Shown piece after piece: positions 7,548-15,999 of a stretch of 32,925 nucleotides of DNA. The notes under the pieces are model-generated. The model was not told the DNA's origin. It saw only the letters and a list, made by a program, of their open reading frames with translations, and did not search any database. Position 1 is the stretch's first letter; every line of letters starts with the position of its first letter. Origin of the DNA: Halorubrum laminariae (GTDB lineage Archaea; Halobacteriota; Halobacteria; Halobacteriales; Haloferacaceae); contig NZ_JANHDL010000020.1 of assembly GCF_024494655.1 (NCBI RefSeq), positions 1-32,925 of the forward strand, given 5' to 3'. The position numbers were made by a program, and so were the translations under genes.

Positions 7548-8138
7548 ATGGGTTCTGAGAGCACTACTGAGATTATGGAAGCGACTGGCCGTGCGCTTTG
7601 TGAGTACGGCTACGCTGATCTCACCATGCAACGAATTGCTGATGAGTCATCAGTAACATCTGCAGCAATCCACTACCACTTCGACACGAAAGAGGAGTTA
7701 TTGAACGCGTTTCTCGACGACCTGCTAGAGCGGTTTGAGTCACGAGTCGCGTGCAAGGCTCGTGATCCCCGCGAGCGGTTGAGTGAGTTCCTTGATGCCG
7801 TTTTTGAGAAGCCATCGTCTGAGAACGACGACTTCCCGGTCGCACTGATGGAGCTCAAAGCGCAGGCACCCCACCACGACCTCTTCCGTGAACGGTTCAT
7901 CGAACTCGACGACGCGGTGCGTGATGTCGTCGAGACAGCCGTGCGTGATGGCATCGAAGCTGGATACTTTGACGAGGTAGATCCAGAAACGGTTGCGTAC
8001 GTTGTCGCAACGATCATCAATGGCTCTCACGTCCGAATGGTGGCACTCGGTGAGGAACCTGACCGAACACGAGAAGCTGTTGAGCGAACGCTGGCACGGT
8101 ACATCGGGTGGACGCCAAGTCGGGGGGTGACAGCGTGA
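7548..8138 (+). CDS. TetR/AcrR family transcriptional regulator
   Basis: A 196-residue one-component regulator. The N-terminal HTH runs from about residue 8 to 53 (ALCEYGYADLTMQRIADESS, then AAIHYHFDTKEELLNAF), which is the standard TetR signature with the YHF recognition helix. The remaining helices form the variable ligand domain. The stop overlaps the likely GTG start of the MATE gene, so both are one operon, and the palindrome upstream suggests self-repression relieved by an exported compound. The inducer cannot be predicted. Confidence 0.92.
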   Translation: MGSESTTEIMEATGRALCEYGYADLTMQRIADESSVTSAAIHYHFDTKEELLNAFLDDLLERFESRVACKARDPRERLSEFLDAVFEKPSSENDDFPVALMELKAQAPHHDLFRERFIELDDAVRDVVETAVRDGIEAGYFDEVDPETVAYVVATIINGSHVRMVALGEEPDRTREAVERTLARYIGWTPSRGVTA

Positions 8139-9601
8139 ATCTGTTCAAGGGGCAAGAAGAGCTGAACCTCACCGACGGCGAGATACTCAAGCCGCTGGTG
8201 TACCTGTCGCTGCCAATCGTCATTACGAACCTTCTGCAGACCGCCTACAACCTTGCAGATACGTTCTGGTTGGGCCAGTACTCGACAGACGCGCTGGCAG
8301 CAATCTCCTTCGGATTCCCGATGGTGTTTTTATTGATCTCGCTCGGGATGGGTCTGTCAGTCGCAGGGAGCGTCCTCGTCGCACAACATACCGGAGCTGG
8401 CGAAACAGCGCAGGCCGAGTACGCAGCCTCACAGACAGTGGCCTTCGCATTCGGGGGGTCTGTACTATTAGGACTGGCCGGCTACCCGCTTGTTCGTCCA
8501 TTTCTACGATTTCTCGGGGCCTCACCGGATGTGCTCCCGGGAGCGACGGCCTACATGCAGGTGATCGCACTCGGCTTGCCCTTCATGTTCGGCTTCTTCG
8601 TGTTCATTTCGCTCATGAGAGGAGCTGGTGACACCATCACACCAATGCTCGTCATGTTAGGAACGGTGATCATCAACGTCATCCTCGATCCATTCCTGAT
8701 TAACGGGTGGGACGTTGGACCCGTTGCTGTCCCCGAGCTAGGTATCCAAGGCGCAGCCGTGGCCACGGTCTTTTCGCGAAGCATCGCGATGGTCGTTGGA
8801 GTAGCCATCATGCTGTCGGGGAGCAGGGGGATCCAGATTCACCTCACAGATCTTGTTCCCGATTTTCAATACCTCAAGAAAATCTTGAAAATCGGCGTCC
8901 CGGCTAGCATCGAAGGGACCGGTCGGGCGCTCTCTATCAACGCCCTACTCATTGTTGTCGGGCTATTTTCAACGACCGTCGTCGCGGCGTTCGGTATTGG
9001 AACTCGGGTCTTCTCGGTGATTTTCCTACCCGCGATCGCCGTGGCACGCGGAGTTGAAACAATGAGCGGGCAGAATATCGGGGCGGGAAAATACGATCGC
9101 GCCGAACAGGCGAACTACGTCGCCGCGAAGGGCCTGTTCGCCATTCTCGCACTGATGGGCGTGGTGATCTTCTTCCTACCACAGCCCATCGTTGCCGTGT
9201 TCACGAATGATCCAGCTGTCGTCGCTGAAGGCGCGACCTTCCTCCGATACGTGGCGTTGTCCTTCGGCTTTATCGGAATTATGCGAGCTTTCACCGGTGG
9301 ATTCCGAGGTGCGGGCAAGACGCTTGTCGCTGCTGCAATTTCTATTCTCACTCTCGCCGGTCTTCGGCTCCCAATTGCGTACATCGCGTCTCAGTATCGC
9401 TTACCTCTGCCGTTCGCTGATGCGGTATTCGGTGTCCGCGGTATTTGGATTGCATTCTTCATTTCAAACATCGCCGGTGCGATCATCGCGTGGTCGTGGT
9501 TCCGGCGAGGGACGTGGCGTGACGGTGATGTCCGTAGGCAGGACGGCCAAGAAAGATCGGGGTTCGACGATGAGGTTGAGGTGCAAGCGGTCGACGACTG
9601 A
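8135..9601 (+). CDS. MATE family multidrug/toxin efflux transporter
   Basis: Twelve-helix antiporter that exports organic cations or drugs using Na+ or H+. The protein starts VNLFKGQEELNLTDGEILKP, then the MATE core: LPIVITNLLQTAYNLADTFW in helix 1, and a matching second half starting at ILKIGVPASIEGTGRAL. The GTG at 8135 is preferred over the ATG at 8108: it overlaps the TetR stop (GTGA) and begins the conserved part, whereas the extra nine residues are unlike the family. The length of 488 residues is normal. The C-terminal tail is acidic and cytoplasmic. It is controlled, by inference, by the TetR protein encoded just before it. Confidence 0.93.
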   Translation: MNLFKGQEELNLTDGEILKPLVYLSLPIVITNLLQTAYNLADTFWLGQYSTDALAAISFGFPMVFLLISLGMGLSVAGSVLVAQHTGAGETAQAEYAASQTVAFAFGGSVLLGLAGYPLVRPFLRFLGASPDVLPGATAYMQVIALGLPFMFGFFVFISLMRGAGDTITPMLVMLGTVIINVILDPFLINGWDVGPVAVPELGIQGAAVATVFSRSIAMVVGVAIMLSGSRGIQIHLTDLVPDFQYLKKILKIGVPASIEGTGRALSINALLIVVGLFSTTVVAAFGIGTRVFSVIFLPAIAVARGVETMSGQNIGAGKYDRAEQANYVAAKGLFAILALMGVVIFFLPQPIVAVFTNDPAVVAEGATFLRYVALSFGFIGIMRAFTGGFRGAGKTLVAAAISILTLAGLRLPIAYIASQYRLPLPFADAVFGVRGIWIAFFISNIAGAIIAWSWFRRGTWRDGDVRRQDGQERSGFDDEVEVQAVDD

Positions 9602-9627
9602 GCGATCTTGGCCAGATCGAATCTGCT

Positions 9628-10285
9628 GGCTCTGTTGACATCCTTCTTCAGATATATTATCGACTGAACCAGCCGGTTGCTGAAGATGCTTACTCGGCCG
9701 AACAACTAACAATACGGTAGGAAAACAACCGGTATGGAACATACCGACGGTGGTCGGATCCGGAGGCACCTCGTCGGTGACCGTCTCCCTCGTTGGGCTG
9801 TTATCGGTTCTGTTGTCAGTCTCTTGGGTCTCGCGTCTGTCGCGTTCCTCCTTGGTGTGAATGTTCGCCTCTATGAGTTCTGGGGCTGGCTTGTGATTGT
9901 TCCGGGAACTGCCGTCATTGCGGGGATTTTCGGTGCGGGCTTAGTCCCAACTGTCGGTACACTCTGGCTGATTAGCCTCTGGGGGTACGCCTTTCCACCA
10001 CTCGTCGGGTATCTCTCTGGTGAGTGGATGGGAGCAGGCCGGTACACCTCGCCGAGAATGCTGGGGTTCGCATACGGGTCTGCCCGCGCCGAATTACTTG
10101 GAGGACTCGAAACAAGTGTTAATTTTGGGCTGGCGCTTGCGGTCATCGTCGGAACAACCGGCTACGTTGCGGGGTCCGTCATCAGATGGATGGCGACGCG
10201 TATGCGGTCGGCTTGATTACTGAACAGCCTGTATTGACCGCAACCGGATCAGAACGTGTCACGTGCTGAGGATTTCAACAAAACT
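9628..10285. mobile_element. Candidate non-autonomous element with IS6-like ends
   Basis: The left end GGCTCTGTTGACATCCT (9628-9644) and an inverted, more diverged right end AGGATTTCAACAAAACT (10269-10285) match at 13 of 17 positions. They enclose one membrane-protein gene and no transposase. The layout parallels the better-preserved unit at 12483-13503. No target duplication is evident. Confidence 0.4.
9734..10216 (+). CDS. Small membrane protein, unknown function
   Basis: A 160-residue protein with about four hydrophobic segments (AVIGSVVSLLGLASVAFLLG, WLVIVPGTAVIAGIFGAGLV, GTLWLISLWGYAFPPLVGYL and ALAVIVGTTGYVAGSVI) and a basic N-terminus, as expected for an integral membrane protein. A glycine-rich loop (ARAELLGGLETSVNFG) precedes the last helix. 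No known family is recognised. It sits alone between IS6-like ends, downstream of the MATE gene, and is not obviously part of that operon because IS sequence lies between. Confidence 0.65.
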   Translation: MEHTDGGRIRRHLVGDRLPRWAVIGSVVSLLGLASVAFLLGVNVRLYEFWGWLVIVPGTAVIAGIFGAGLVPTVGTLWLISLWGYAFPPLVGYLSGEWMGAGRYTSPRMLGFAYGSARAELLGGLETSVNFGLALAVIVGTTGYVAGSVIRWMATRMRSA

Positions 10286-10379
10286 AATCTGCTGTAAGAG
10301 GAAATCGCGCAGATCGTAGCCAGTGAGCCAGAATTACGTTGGTAGCCGACACCGCGAGCTAACGGATGGCAAGGGGGCA

Positions 10380-10425
10380 CAGAGGTGGTCGCATGCAGGC
10401 AGGCAGGGGATGTCTGCCACCTCTG
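10380..10425. repeat. Long stem-loop
   Basis: A perfect 9-bp inverted repeat (CAGAGGTGG / CCACCTCTG) encloses 28 bases that include a further CAGGCA/TGTCTG pairing. It lies in the 360-base gap between the small membrane gene and the 3' end of the SLC13 gene. It may be an mRNA 3' structure or part of a lost mobile element. No gene is seen in the gap. Confidence 0.4.
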
Positions 10426-10576
10426 TCAGGGACCAACTGTCCCCAACACACCGACCAGCGCCACCCGGTGAATACTTTTTGGCTTGAGTATTTCGTGCGA
10501 CTCCGTCTAGACACTATCCACCCGTTTCATCGACCACTCCCGTACCTGAAAGCGCGTATGCAGTCACAGGTTTCAA

Positions 10577-12007
10577 CTAGACGCCCCAGATGACGGCGAT
10601 CCCTGCTGTCGCGACGACGGCAAGGAGTAGTTGGAGCGGGCCGCCCACTCGCAGGAAGTCGGTGAATTCGTAGCCACCGGGGCCATACACCATGAGGTTC
10701 GTCTGGTAGCCGACTGGTGTCATAAACGACGTCGCCGACGCGAACATCACCGCCAACAGGAACGCGAACTCGTTCGCACCAAGCTGGGCGGCCGCGTTGA
10801 CGCCAACCGGGATCATCAACACGACCGTCGCCACCGGCGTGATGACGCTCGCGAGCACACCAGCAACCAGATACAGAACGAACATGACGCCCACGGTCGG
10901 GAGGACACTGTCTGTCGCAACGAGAAAGTCCGAGACGAGGGCCGCCCCGCCGGTCGACTCTAACGCGATCCCGAGCGGAATCACCCCCGCCAAGAGGAAG
11001 ATCACGTTCCACGAGACGGCGTCGTAGGCATCAGTCGTGGTTAAACACCCGGTGACAACCATCGCTACGACGCCGGCCAGCGCCGCGATAACGATCGGAA
11101 GGACATTGAGTGCGGCGAGTGCCACCACACTGACGAGGACACCAACCGCAATGGGTGTCTTCGGCGATAGTGGTGCGACGTCGTCAATGTCCGCGTCAGC
11201 CAGCCGATCGAGCGCACGCTCGTCCGCGACGACAAGACTGCCAGTGTCCGTGAAATACCGGACGGCCGCCGGCGTCGTCCGGACCACCAGCAAATCGCCC
11301 GCCTGCAGCGTACGCTCGCCGAGCGCTGTCCGGTACAGATCGCCACCGCGACGGAGCGCAAGCACGCTCGTCTCGTGGTACTCGTGCAACCCGGTTGCAG
11401 AGATAGTGTCACCGACGAACGGCGACTGGTCCGGAACGACCGCCTTCGCGAGCATGCCGTCAGTCGCCGCCGACTCGAACGTCTCCTGGGTCACGGTCTC
11501 GCGAGGTCGCCGTCCGAGCATCGCCGCCTCACGAAACTGGGTGACTGCGTGCATGGGGCCATGCACGATCACGCCATCGCCCGCCTGGATGACTCGGTCA
11601 GAGTGTGGGCCAGCGTACGCCTCGCCGTCGCGTCGGATCTGCAGGATTCGGACGTCCGAGTGGGAATCGTCGAACGCCTCAACGGATTGCCCGACTGCGG
11701 GCGACGCCGGGCGAACGTACAGGTGGGTGAGGTAGTCGTCGAGATCGAACTCCGCAACCGGATCGCTGTCTGCAGGAACGCGGGCAGGAGTGAGTCGCCA
11801 GCCGACGGTCAACAGGTACGCGGTTCCGACGATTAGGAGGATGGCACCGAGCCCCGTGAACTCGAACATCCCGATCCCGTCGCGACCGTCGATCAGGAGG
11901 CGTGCAAAGTCGCTGGCGAGGATGTTCGTCGACGTGCCGATGAGCGTGAGCGTCCCACCAAGGATGGCGGCATACGACAGCGGCAGCAGGAGCTTCGAAG
12001 GGCTCAT
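10577..12007 (-). pseudogene. SLC13 family permease, C-terminal part (frameshifted)
   Basis: The larger part (476 residues) of an SLC13/DASS-type Na+-coupled anion transporter. It continues directly from the upstream fragment: SLC13 helices (LPLSYAAILGGTLTLIGTST, a signature of the first reentrant loop region), then two RCK-C (TrkA-C) regulatory domains at about residues 80-240, then the second transmembrane half ending PVGYQTNLMVYGPGGYEFTD, the second reentrant signature. The two fragments together give about 629 residues, near the usual 600-620. One missing base before the ATG at 12007 breaks the frame but creates an ATGA overlap, so coupled translation of two halves is conceivable. Substrate unknown (sulfate, dicarboxylates or similar). 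Confidence 0.8.
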
Positions 12008-12465
12008 CCCGACTTTTCGGCAAGGTCGGTAACCATCGGGATGAAGACGGCGACGACGGGCGTGTTGTTCACGAACCCCGCGATGGGACCGGTCGTACAG
12101 ACGGTGGCGACAAGCGCACGGAAGTCGCGTCCGCCAGTGAACTCGGCAAGGTACACGCCGAGCCGTTCGACGACGCCGGTGTTCTGGACGCCCGCACTAA
12201 GCATGTACATCGCGATGATGGTGACCGTCGCGGGGTTCGCAAACCCCGAAATCGCCGCCCGAGCGCCGACACCGGTCCATGGTTCGAGAATGACAAGGGC
12301 GGCGACGACGCTGATCGCGGTCACGTCGGTGGGGACGATCTCGGTGATGAACGCCACCAGCACGGCGAGGATGAGCATGAAGACAACGGCAGCGCCCGAC
12401 ACCTCGACGATAGGCATACCGGGACGACTCGTGTTGATGCCTTCACTGTTCCCATGATCGGACAC
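12004..12465 (-). pseudogene. SLC13 family permease, N-terminal part (frameshifted)
   Basis: Encodes the first 153 residues: a short hydrophilic lead, then helices VVFMLILAVLVAFITEIVPT and TVTIIAMYMLSAGVQNTGVV, ending GFVNNTPVVAVFIPMVTDLA and a stop. GFVNNTP is the SLC13 motif, which in intact genes continues into SPSKLLLPLSYAA, exactly what the next frame supplies. The frame is lost at TCGGGATGAGC, where one base is missing. The start codon lies only 17 bases from an IS6-like end at 12483, so the original promoter has been separated. This could be a true mutation or a sequencing error. Confidence 0.8.
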
Positions 12466-12482
12466 ATCTGTTCGGTTCAGCC

Positions 12483-13503
12483 GGCTCTGTTGAAATCCTC
12501 ATCAGATGACACAGTCTGATCTGGTTGCGACCAATACAGGTGGGCGGTGCCCCATGGCGGAAGGTCAGCGAGACATCGACTACCTGAGTCCGAGATAGTA
12601 CGCCGGAACACCGAGAGCGACGGCTCCCGTTATCAACCGACGAGACCAAGACACTGAGAGGATGTCCCACATATGGAGATAGGGAACGGCGAGAGCAAAG
12701 GTCCCGATCAGAAAGGCGGCACCGATATCCCAAGCAGCGAAGCCGTTACCGCTCTGCTCCGGGGGTTTAATCGTATTGTGTACGAGGACTCCCGAGACCA
12801 ATAACACCATCAAGGAGCTACTGATCACCAGCGGGAGGTCTGACAGGTCCCACCCGTCTGCGTGCCCCAGGGCCCCCGTTTGAAGAACATATGCTTCTCC
12901 CTCGTCTTCGACCACGGTATACAGCTCGTGTTCATCGACGTTGTGCCCCACGGCACCGTACTGAAATTCGTCGGGGACATCGGACTCGTAGTACTCATCG
13001 CAGGTAAGTGTCCACTCGTGGCAGAGAACTATCGTAAATGAGTCGTCCGCAGCAGACCGTGTCTTGTCGAACACCTCCTTGGCAACGGGAGACAGCTTAT
13101 CATATTGGTAGACGGTCGTTTCGTCCGTAACCGCAGAGTGTTCAATCGATTCAATATCGTTAGCTCGTTCGACTATCTGATTATCGTAGTATCCGTCAAG
13201 TCCCGTATCGCTGTACGGCGACGAGATGGCTCCTGGATAAGAGAAAATGAGACCGATGAGGGCCAACGCCACGGCGATCCGAGTCAGGCGGTGGACGGTC
13301 AAGCGATTCGATTCCTCGATGGCGGGCGGAATATTCATAGCCGTATGTCCTCCTCTCAGTCGGTGAAAATCTTCTGTCACTCCCCATTACCAATTCAAGA
13401 CGCCACCTGAAACTGGTGGCAACCACAGCGATGAGTTCGCAGCTCTCAGTGACCGGGTGTTTCAGGTGAGAATCTGTGTAAAGAAGAGGATTTCAACAGA
13501 GCC
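12483..13503. mobile_element. IS6-like non-autonomous unit carrying a membrane-protein gene
   Basis: GGCTCTGTTGAAATCCTC at 12483-12500 is repeated exactly in inverted orientation at 13486-13503. The ends look like IS6-family termini (GG..CTGTTG..A). The 1021-bp interior has one gene, on the minus strand, and no transposase. No direct target duplication is seen (flanks GTTCAGCC and GCCGATCC), which points to recombination or replicative IS6 events. Confidence 0.6.
12580..13338 (-). CDS. Membrane protein with extracytoplasmic domain, unknown
   Basis: A 252-residue protein when started at the ATG at 13338 (MNIPPAIEESNRLTVHRLTR). One transmembrane helix lies near the N-terminus (IAVALALIGLIFSYPGAI). 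A domain of about 120 residues, presumably outside, has two cysteines (VLCHEWTLTCDEYY) that could pair, and three further helices follow at the C-terminus (LPLVISSSLMVLLVSGVLV and two more). An in-frame ATG at 13380 adds 14 polar residues and is less likely. No enzyme motif is visible. It is the only gene inside the IS6-like unit. Confidence 0.7.
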   Translation of the reverse strand: MNIPPAIEESNRLTVHRLTRIAVALALIGLIFSYPGAISSPYSDTGLDGYYDNQIVERANDIESIEHSAVTDETTVYQYDKLSPVAKEVFDKTRSAADDSFTIVLCHEWTLTCDEYYESDVPDEFQYGAVGHNVDEHELYTVVEDEGEAYVLQTGALGHADGWDLSDLPLVISSSLMVLLVSGVLVHNTIKPPEQSGNGFAAWDIGAAFLIGTFALAVPYLHMWDILSVSWSRRLITGAVALGVPAYYLGLR

Positions 13504-13573
13504 GCCGATCCAGCTGTCGGCGTCCCGAGCGGATCAGCACGGAGATGGAGCCCGGCCGAGGAACTCCACCAGT

Positions 13574-13735
13574 GACATCCTCGCCCGGTGTGAACGGCGG
13601 GATTCTCTCGCTGCTCAAAAATAGATGTGCCTCCGCGCGTCGGGCGTCCGGACGGGGGCTCGTCCCCGAGCGGTTCCTTCACGGCTGTGCGGTGGCACCG
13701 GTTCCAAGCGGATCCTGTACTCGCAGTGGCGGTCA
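13574..13735 (-). mobile_element. IS1341-type right-end/omega-RNA-like relic, minus orientation
   Basis: Reading leftward, the segment has GC-rich hairpin-forming sequence (GGGGACGAGCCCCCGTCC), then GAGAATCCCGCCGTTCACAC and the end GGGCGAGGATGTC. This is the same type of end as at 7164 and 27890. No tnpB frame remains. The right limit is a guess, set by the next gene. Confidence 0.4.
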
Positions 13736-14167
13736 TCCACGGTCTCCCAGGGACGAACTGTTCGGGGACGTCCTCACCTTCCCTTCCACGATCTTGATGA
13801 ACCTCTCGCTCGTCATCTCGTATCGTGTATAACCGTCCGACGTTCGCTCCCGATCGACGGTAGCAACGACATCGCCGTCAACCTGAATCTCCCACGCATC
13901 GCCGTGGGCAACGTCAAGACCCATCAGCTGTATCTCGACGCCGTAGGCCGTCTCTAGTTCGTCAGCAAGCGGCGGGACGAGCGTGCCGTCCACAAGCCGT
14001 GGTGGTTGATACGGGGGGAGGTCGTGCTCTCTGAACTCCACGACTGCGTCACGCCACCAATCTGGTAGGCGATTGATGTCGACATTCGCGTACGGATCGT
14101 CCCCGTCAAGCAACTCCGGCGGTTCAATGTTGTCCCGTAGTGGTTGTTCCTCGCTGTGTCGAGACAT
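13733..14167 (-). CDS. Hypothetical protein in the Rieske/amidohydrolase cluster
   Basis: A 144-residue soluble, acidic protein with no recognised domain. The central part (DELETAYGVEIQLMGLDVAH, then WEIQVDGDVVATVDRERTSD) looks like an alpha/beta fold. The N-terminus is rich in proline and aspartate. It lies 59 bases after the Rieske gene on the same strand, so it is probably the last gene of that operon. An accessory or subunit role for the pathway is inferred from position only. Confidence 0.65.
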   Translation of the reverse strand: MSRHSEEQPLRDNIEPPELLDGDDPYANVDINRLPDWWRDAVVEFREHDLPPYQPPRLVDGTLVPPLADELETAYGVEIQLMGLDVAHGDAWEIQVDGDVVATVDRERTSDGYTRYEMTSERFIKIVEGKVRTSPNSSSLGDRG

Positions 14168-14226
14168 TCATTGTACGAAGGGTCTGGTTAGCTGTGGCGG
14201 GCACATCTTGTTTCGAAACGGAGGAA

Positions 14227-14610
14227 CTACAGCTCAACGTAGACTTCGCCGTCCCGAACGTGGACATCGTACGTCGGCAACCGGTAATCGTTGCTCGCCG
14301 TGTGAGTGCCGTCGGTGATGTCGAACTCCCACCCGTGCCACGGGCACGCGACGATCTCGTCTTCATACGCCCAGACGAGTTCGTCGTCCTCGTCGACATC
14401 GAGGGTTCCGCCCAGCAGGCCCTCACAGGCCGGTCCCCCTTGATGTGTACAGTAGTTCGACAGCGCGTGGAGTTCGCCGTTCGAGTTGAAGACGGCTATC
14501 TCTCGTCCCGAGACCTCGACGATGATGCGCTCACCGTCGGCGATGTCCTCGGCTGCGATAACATGGTGTAGATCGTCCCAGTCTGGGTCAGGTTGTGTGG
14601 GTTCACTCAT
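14227..14610 (-). CDS. Rieske [2Fe-2S] ferredoxin
   Basis: A 127-residue electron carrier. Ligands are plain: C54-T-H56 in NYCTHQGG and C89-P-W-H92 in ACPWHGWEF, giving the Cys/His coordination of a Rieske-type cluster. There is no membrane anchor, so it is a soluble ferredoxin of the dioxygenase type (BphF-like). It follows the amidohydrolase gene with only two bases between and is clearly in its operon. No ring-hydroxylating oxygenase alpha subunit is in the window, so its redox partner is unknown. Confidence 0.92.
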   Translation of the reverse strand: MSEPTQPDPDWDDLHHVIAAEDIADGERIIVEVSGREIAVFNSNGELHALSNYCTHQGGPACEGLLGGTLDVDEDDELVWAYEDEIVACPWHGWEFDITDGTHTASNDYRLPTYDVHVRDGEVYVEL

Positions 14611-14612
14611 CG

Positions 14613-15725
14613 TCAGTCGAAAGCGTACACCCGCTCTGCGGTCTTACCGTAGATGTTCTGTATCTCCTCGCTGGAGAACTCCGAACGGAGCATCTTCAGT
14701 AGCTCTCCGGTGTTGTCGAAGTCGAAGTGCGGATAGTCTGAGGAGAACATCAGACTGTTCTCGCCCTCGAAGTGCCGAATCGTCTCCGTGAGGTACGCCG
14801 GGTCGTCCAGCCCTTCGACGGGCTGACTCGTCACGTAGAACTGATCTTTGAGGTACTCACTGGGGCGTTTCTCGAGCATCGGCGCGTCCCACTTCGCACC
14901 CATATAGTCGTGATCGAACCGCCGCATGAAGTACGGGTACCAGCCGAGCCCCGACTCTTGGATGACGAATGTTAGATCGGGGAACCGTTCGGGAACACCC
15001 CGAGTCAACATGTCCGCCAAGTTCGTCTGGTGCATCATGTTGTGCGAGGTCGCATGAACGGGAAGCGCCCGATCCATCGCCTGCCACGTCGACGGGAACC
15101 GTGTCATCATCGTTCCGGCGGCATTATGCATCTTGATCGGTAGTCCAGCCCGTTCGCACGCGTCGTAAAGTGGGTAGTAGGACTCGTGGCCGAGGAGCGG
15201 ATCGACCGATCCGCTCGGAATCATCACCGCCGCGATGCCATCCTCGTCGGCGCGGCGTTCGACCTCTTCGGCCGCCTTCTGTGGCTTCTGCGGGGCGACG
15301 AGAGCAGCCCCGTACAGGCCGTCGTCGGGGTCGACAATCTCGTCGAGGAGCCAGTTGTTATATGCCGTCGCAAGCGCAGCGGCGAGGTCGTCGTGGTGAA
15401 CTCCCCCAAGATAGAGGTTCTGCGTGGGCGTGATTATCGCTTTGTCCCACTCCACGAGGTCCCTCCCCGTTTGGATGTCCTCTTTGGTACGGACGGTTTC
15501 GGAGTCGGCTTTCCCGATTGTCACCGAGTACACCATCCCATGGGCGGGGTAGACGCGGCCGAGGTACCCGTAGTCGTCACCCTGCTGGCTGTTCAACAGC
15601 TCGTCGAACGGGCTCTCGAGGTACGGGAGGATGTCTTCTTGCCGCTCAGTCAGGTGGAAGTCGGTGTCGACGATAACCTCCAAGTCGTCAATCGACCGGA
15701 TTCGCCGTTCCGTGGTGGAACTCAT
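14613..15725 (-). CDS. Amidohydrolase-2 (ACMSD/resorcylate decarboxylase-like) enzyme
   Basis: Metal-dependent hydrolase or decarboxylase of the PF04909 group, 370 residues. Candidate metal ligands: DTDFHL near residue 20, histidine in LPIKMHNAAG, histidines in HATSHNMMHQ, and aspartate in MFSSDYPHFD, the family's closing motif. Start set at the ATG 15725 (MSSTTERRIRSIDD) because a TATA box sits 25-30 bases upstream; the longer frame would include the promoter. It heads an operon with the Rieske gene, divergent from an IclR regulator, which suggests breakdown of an aromatic or similar carboxylic compound. The exact reaction cannot be named. Confidence 0.85.
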   Translation of the reverse strand: MSSTTERRIRSIDDLEVIVDTDFHLTERQEDILPYLESPFDELLNSQQGDDYGYLGRVYPAHGMVYSVTIGKADSETVRTKEDIQTGRDLVEWDKAIITPTQNLYLGGVHHDDLAAALATAYNNWLLDEIVDPDDGLYGAALVAPQKPQKAAEEVERRADEDGIAAVMIPSGSVDPLLGHESYYPLYDACERAGLPIKMHNAAGTMMTRFPSTWQAMDRALPVHATSHNMMHQTNLADMLTRGVPERFPDLTFVIQESGLGWYPYFMRRFDHDYMGAKWDAPMLEKRPSEYLKDQFYVTSQPVEGLDDPAYLTETIRHFEGENSLMFSSDYPHFDFDNTGELLKMLRSEFSSEEIQNIYGKTAERVYAFD

Positions 15726-15749
15726 ACGAACCACATGGTCGATTGCACG

Positions 15750-15755
15750 TATATA
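15750..15755 (-). promoter_or_regulatory. TATA box of the amidohydrolase operon
   Basis: TGTATATAC on the minus strand lies about 25-30 bases before the ATG at 15725. This fits a leaderless haloarchaeal transcript. Confidence 0.55.
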
Positions 15756-15811
15756 CACCGGGGCAATTCACGACGACGGAACACGTCTTAGAGGGTTTCT
15801 AACGCCCCTGT

Positions 15812-15819
15812 GAACGTTC
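15812..15819. promoter_or_regulatory. Candidate IclR operator
   Basis: GTGAACGTTCTCAC contains the perfect palindrome GAACGTTC. A related sequence, GAAGAACGTGAGCAC, occurs inverted near 15913. Both lie between the divergent amidohydrolase and IclR genes, where an IclR dimer would bind. Assignment is by position and symmetry only. Confidence 0.35.
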
Positions 15820-15999
15820 TCACTTCATCGATCGCCGAGAGAGGGAACGTGCCTGGGACACACACCGATCCGAGCAGCCAAGGGCGAACGAAAAGTAACG
15901 GGGGCTCGTTGAAGAACGTGAGCACTTTCGTGAAATGATATTCAGATCTGTTTCGTATTGGCGAAAGCATTTTGTGAGTGCCATACACTGTATTGTCTG

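Noticed and set aside
12483..13503. Complete IS6 insertion sequence
   Set aside because: The ends fit, but the interior gene is a membrane protein without a DDE transposase and there is no target duplication, so it is listed only as a non-autonomous unit.
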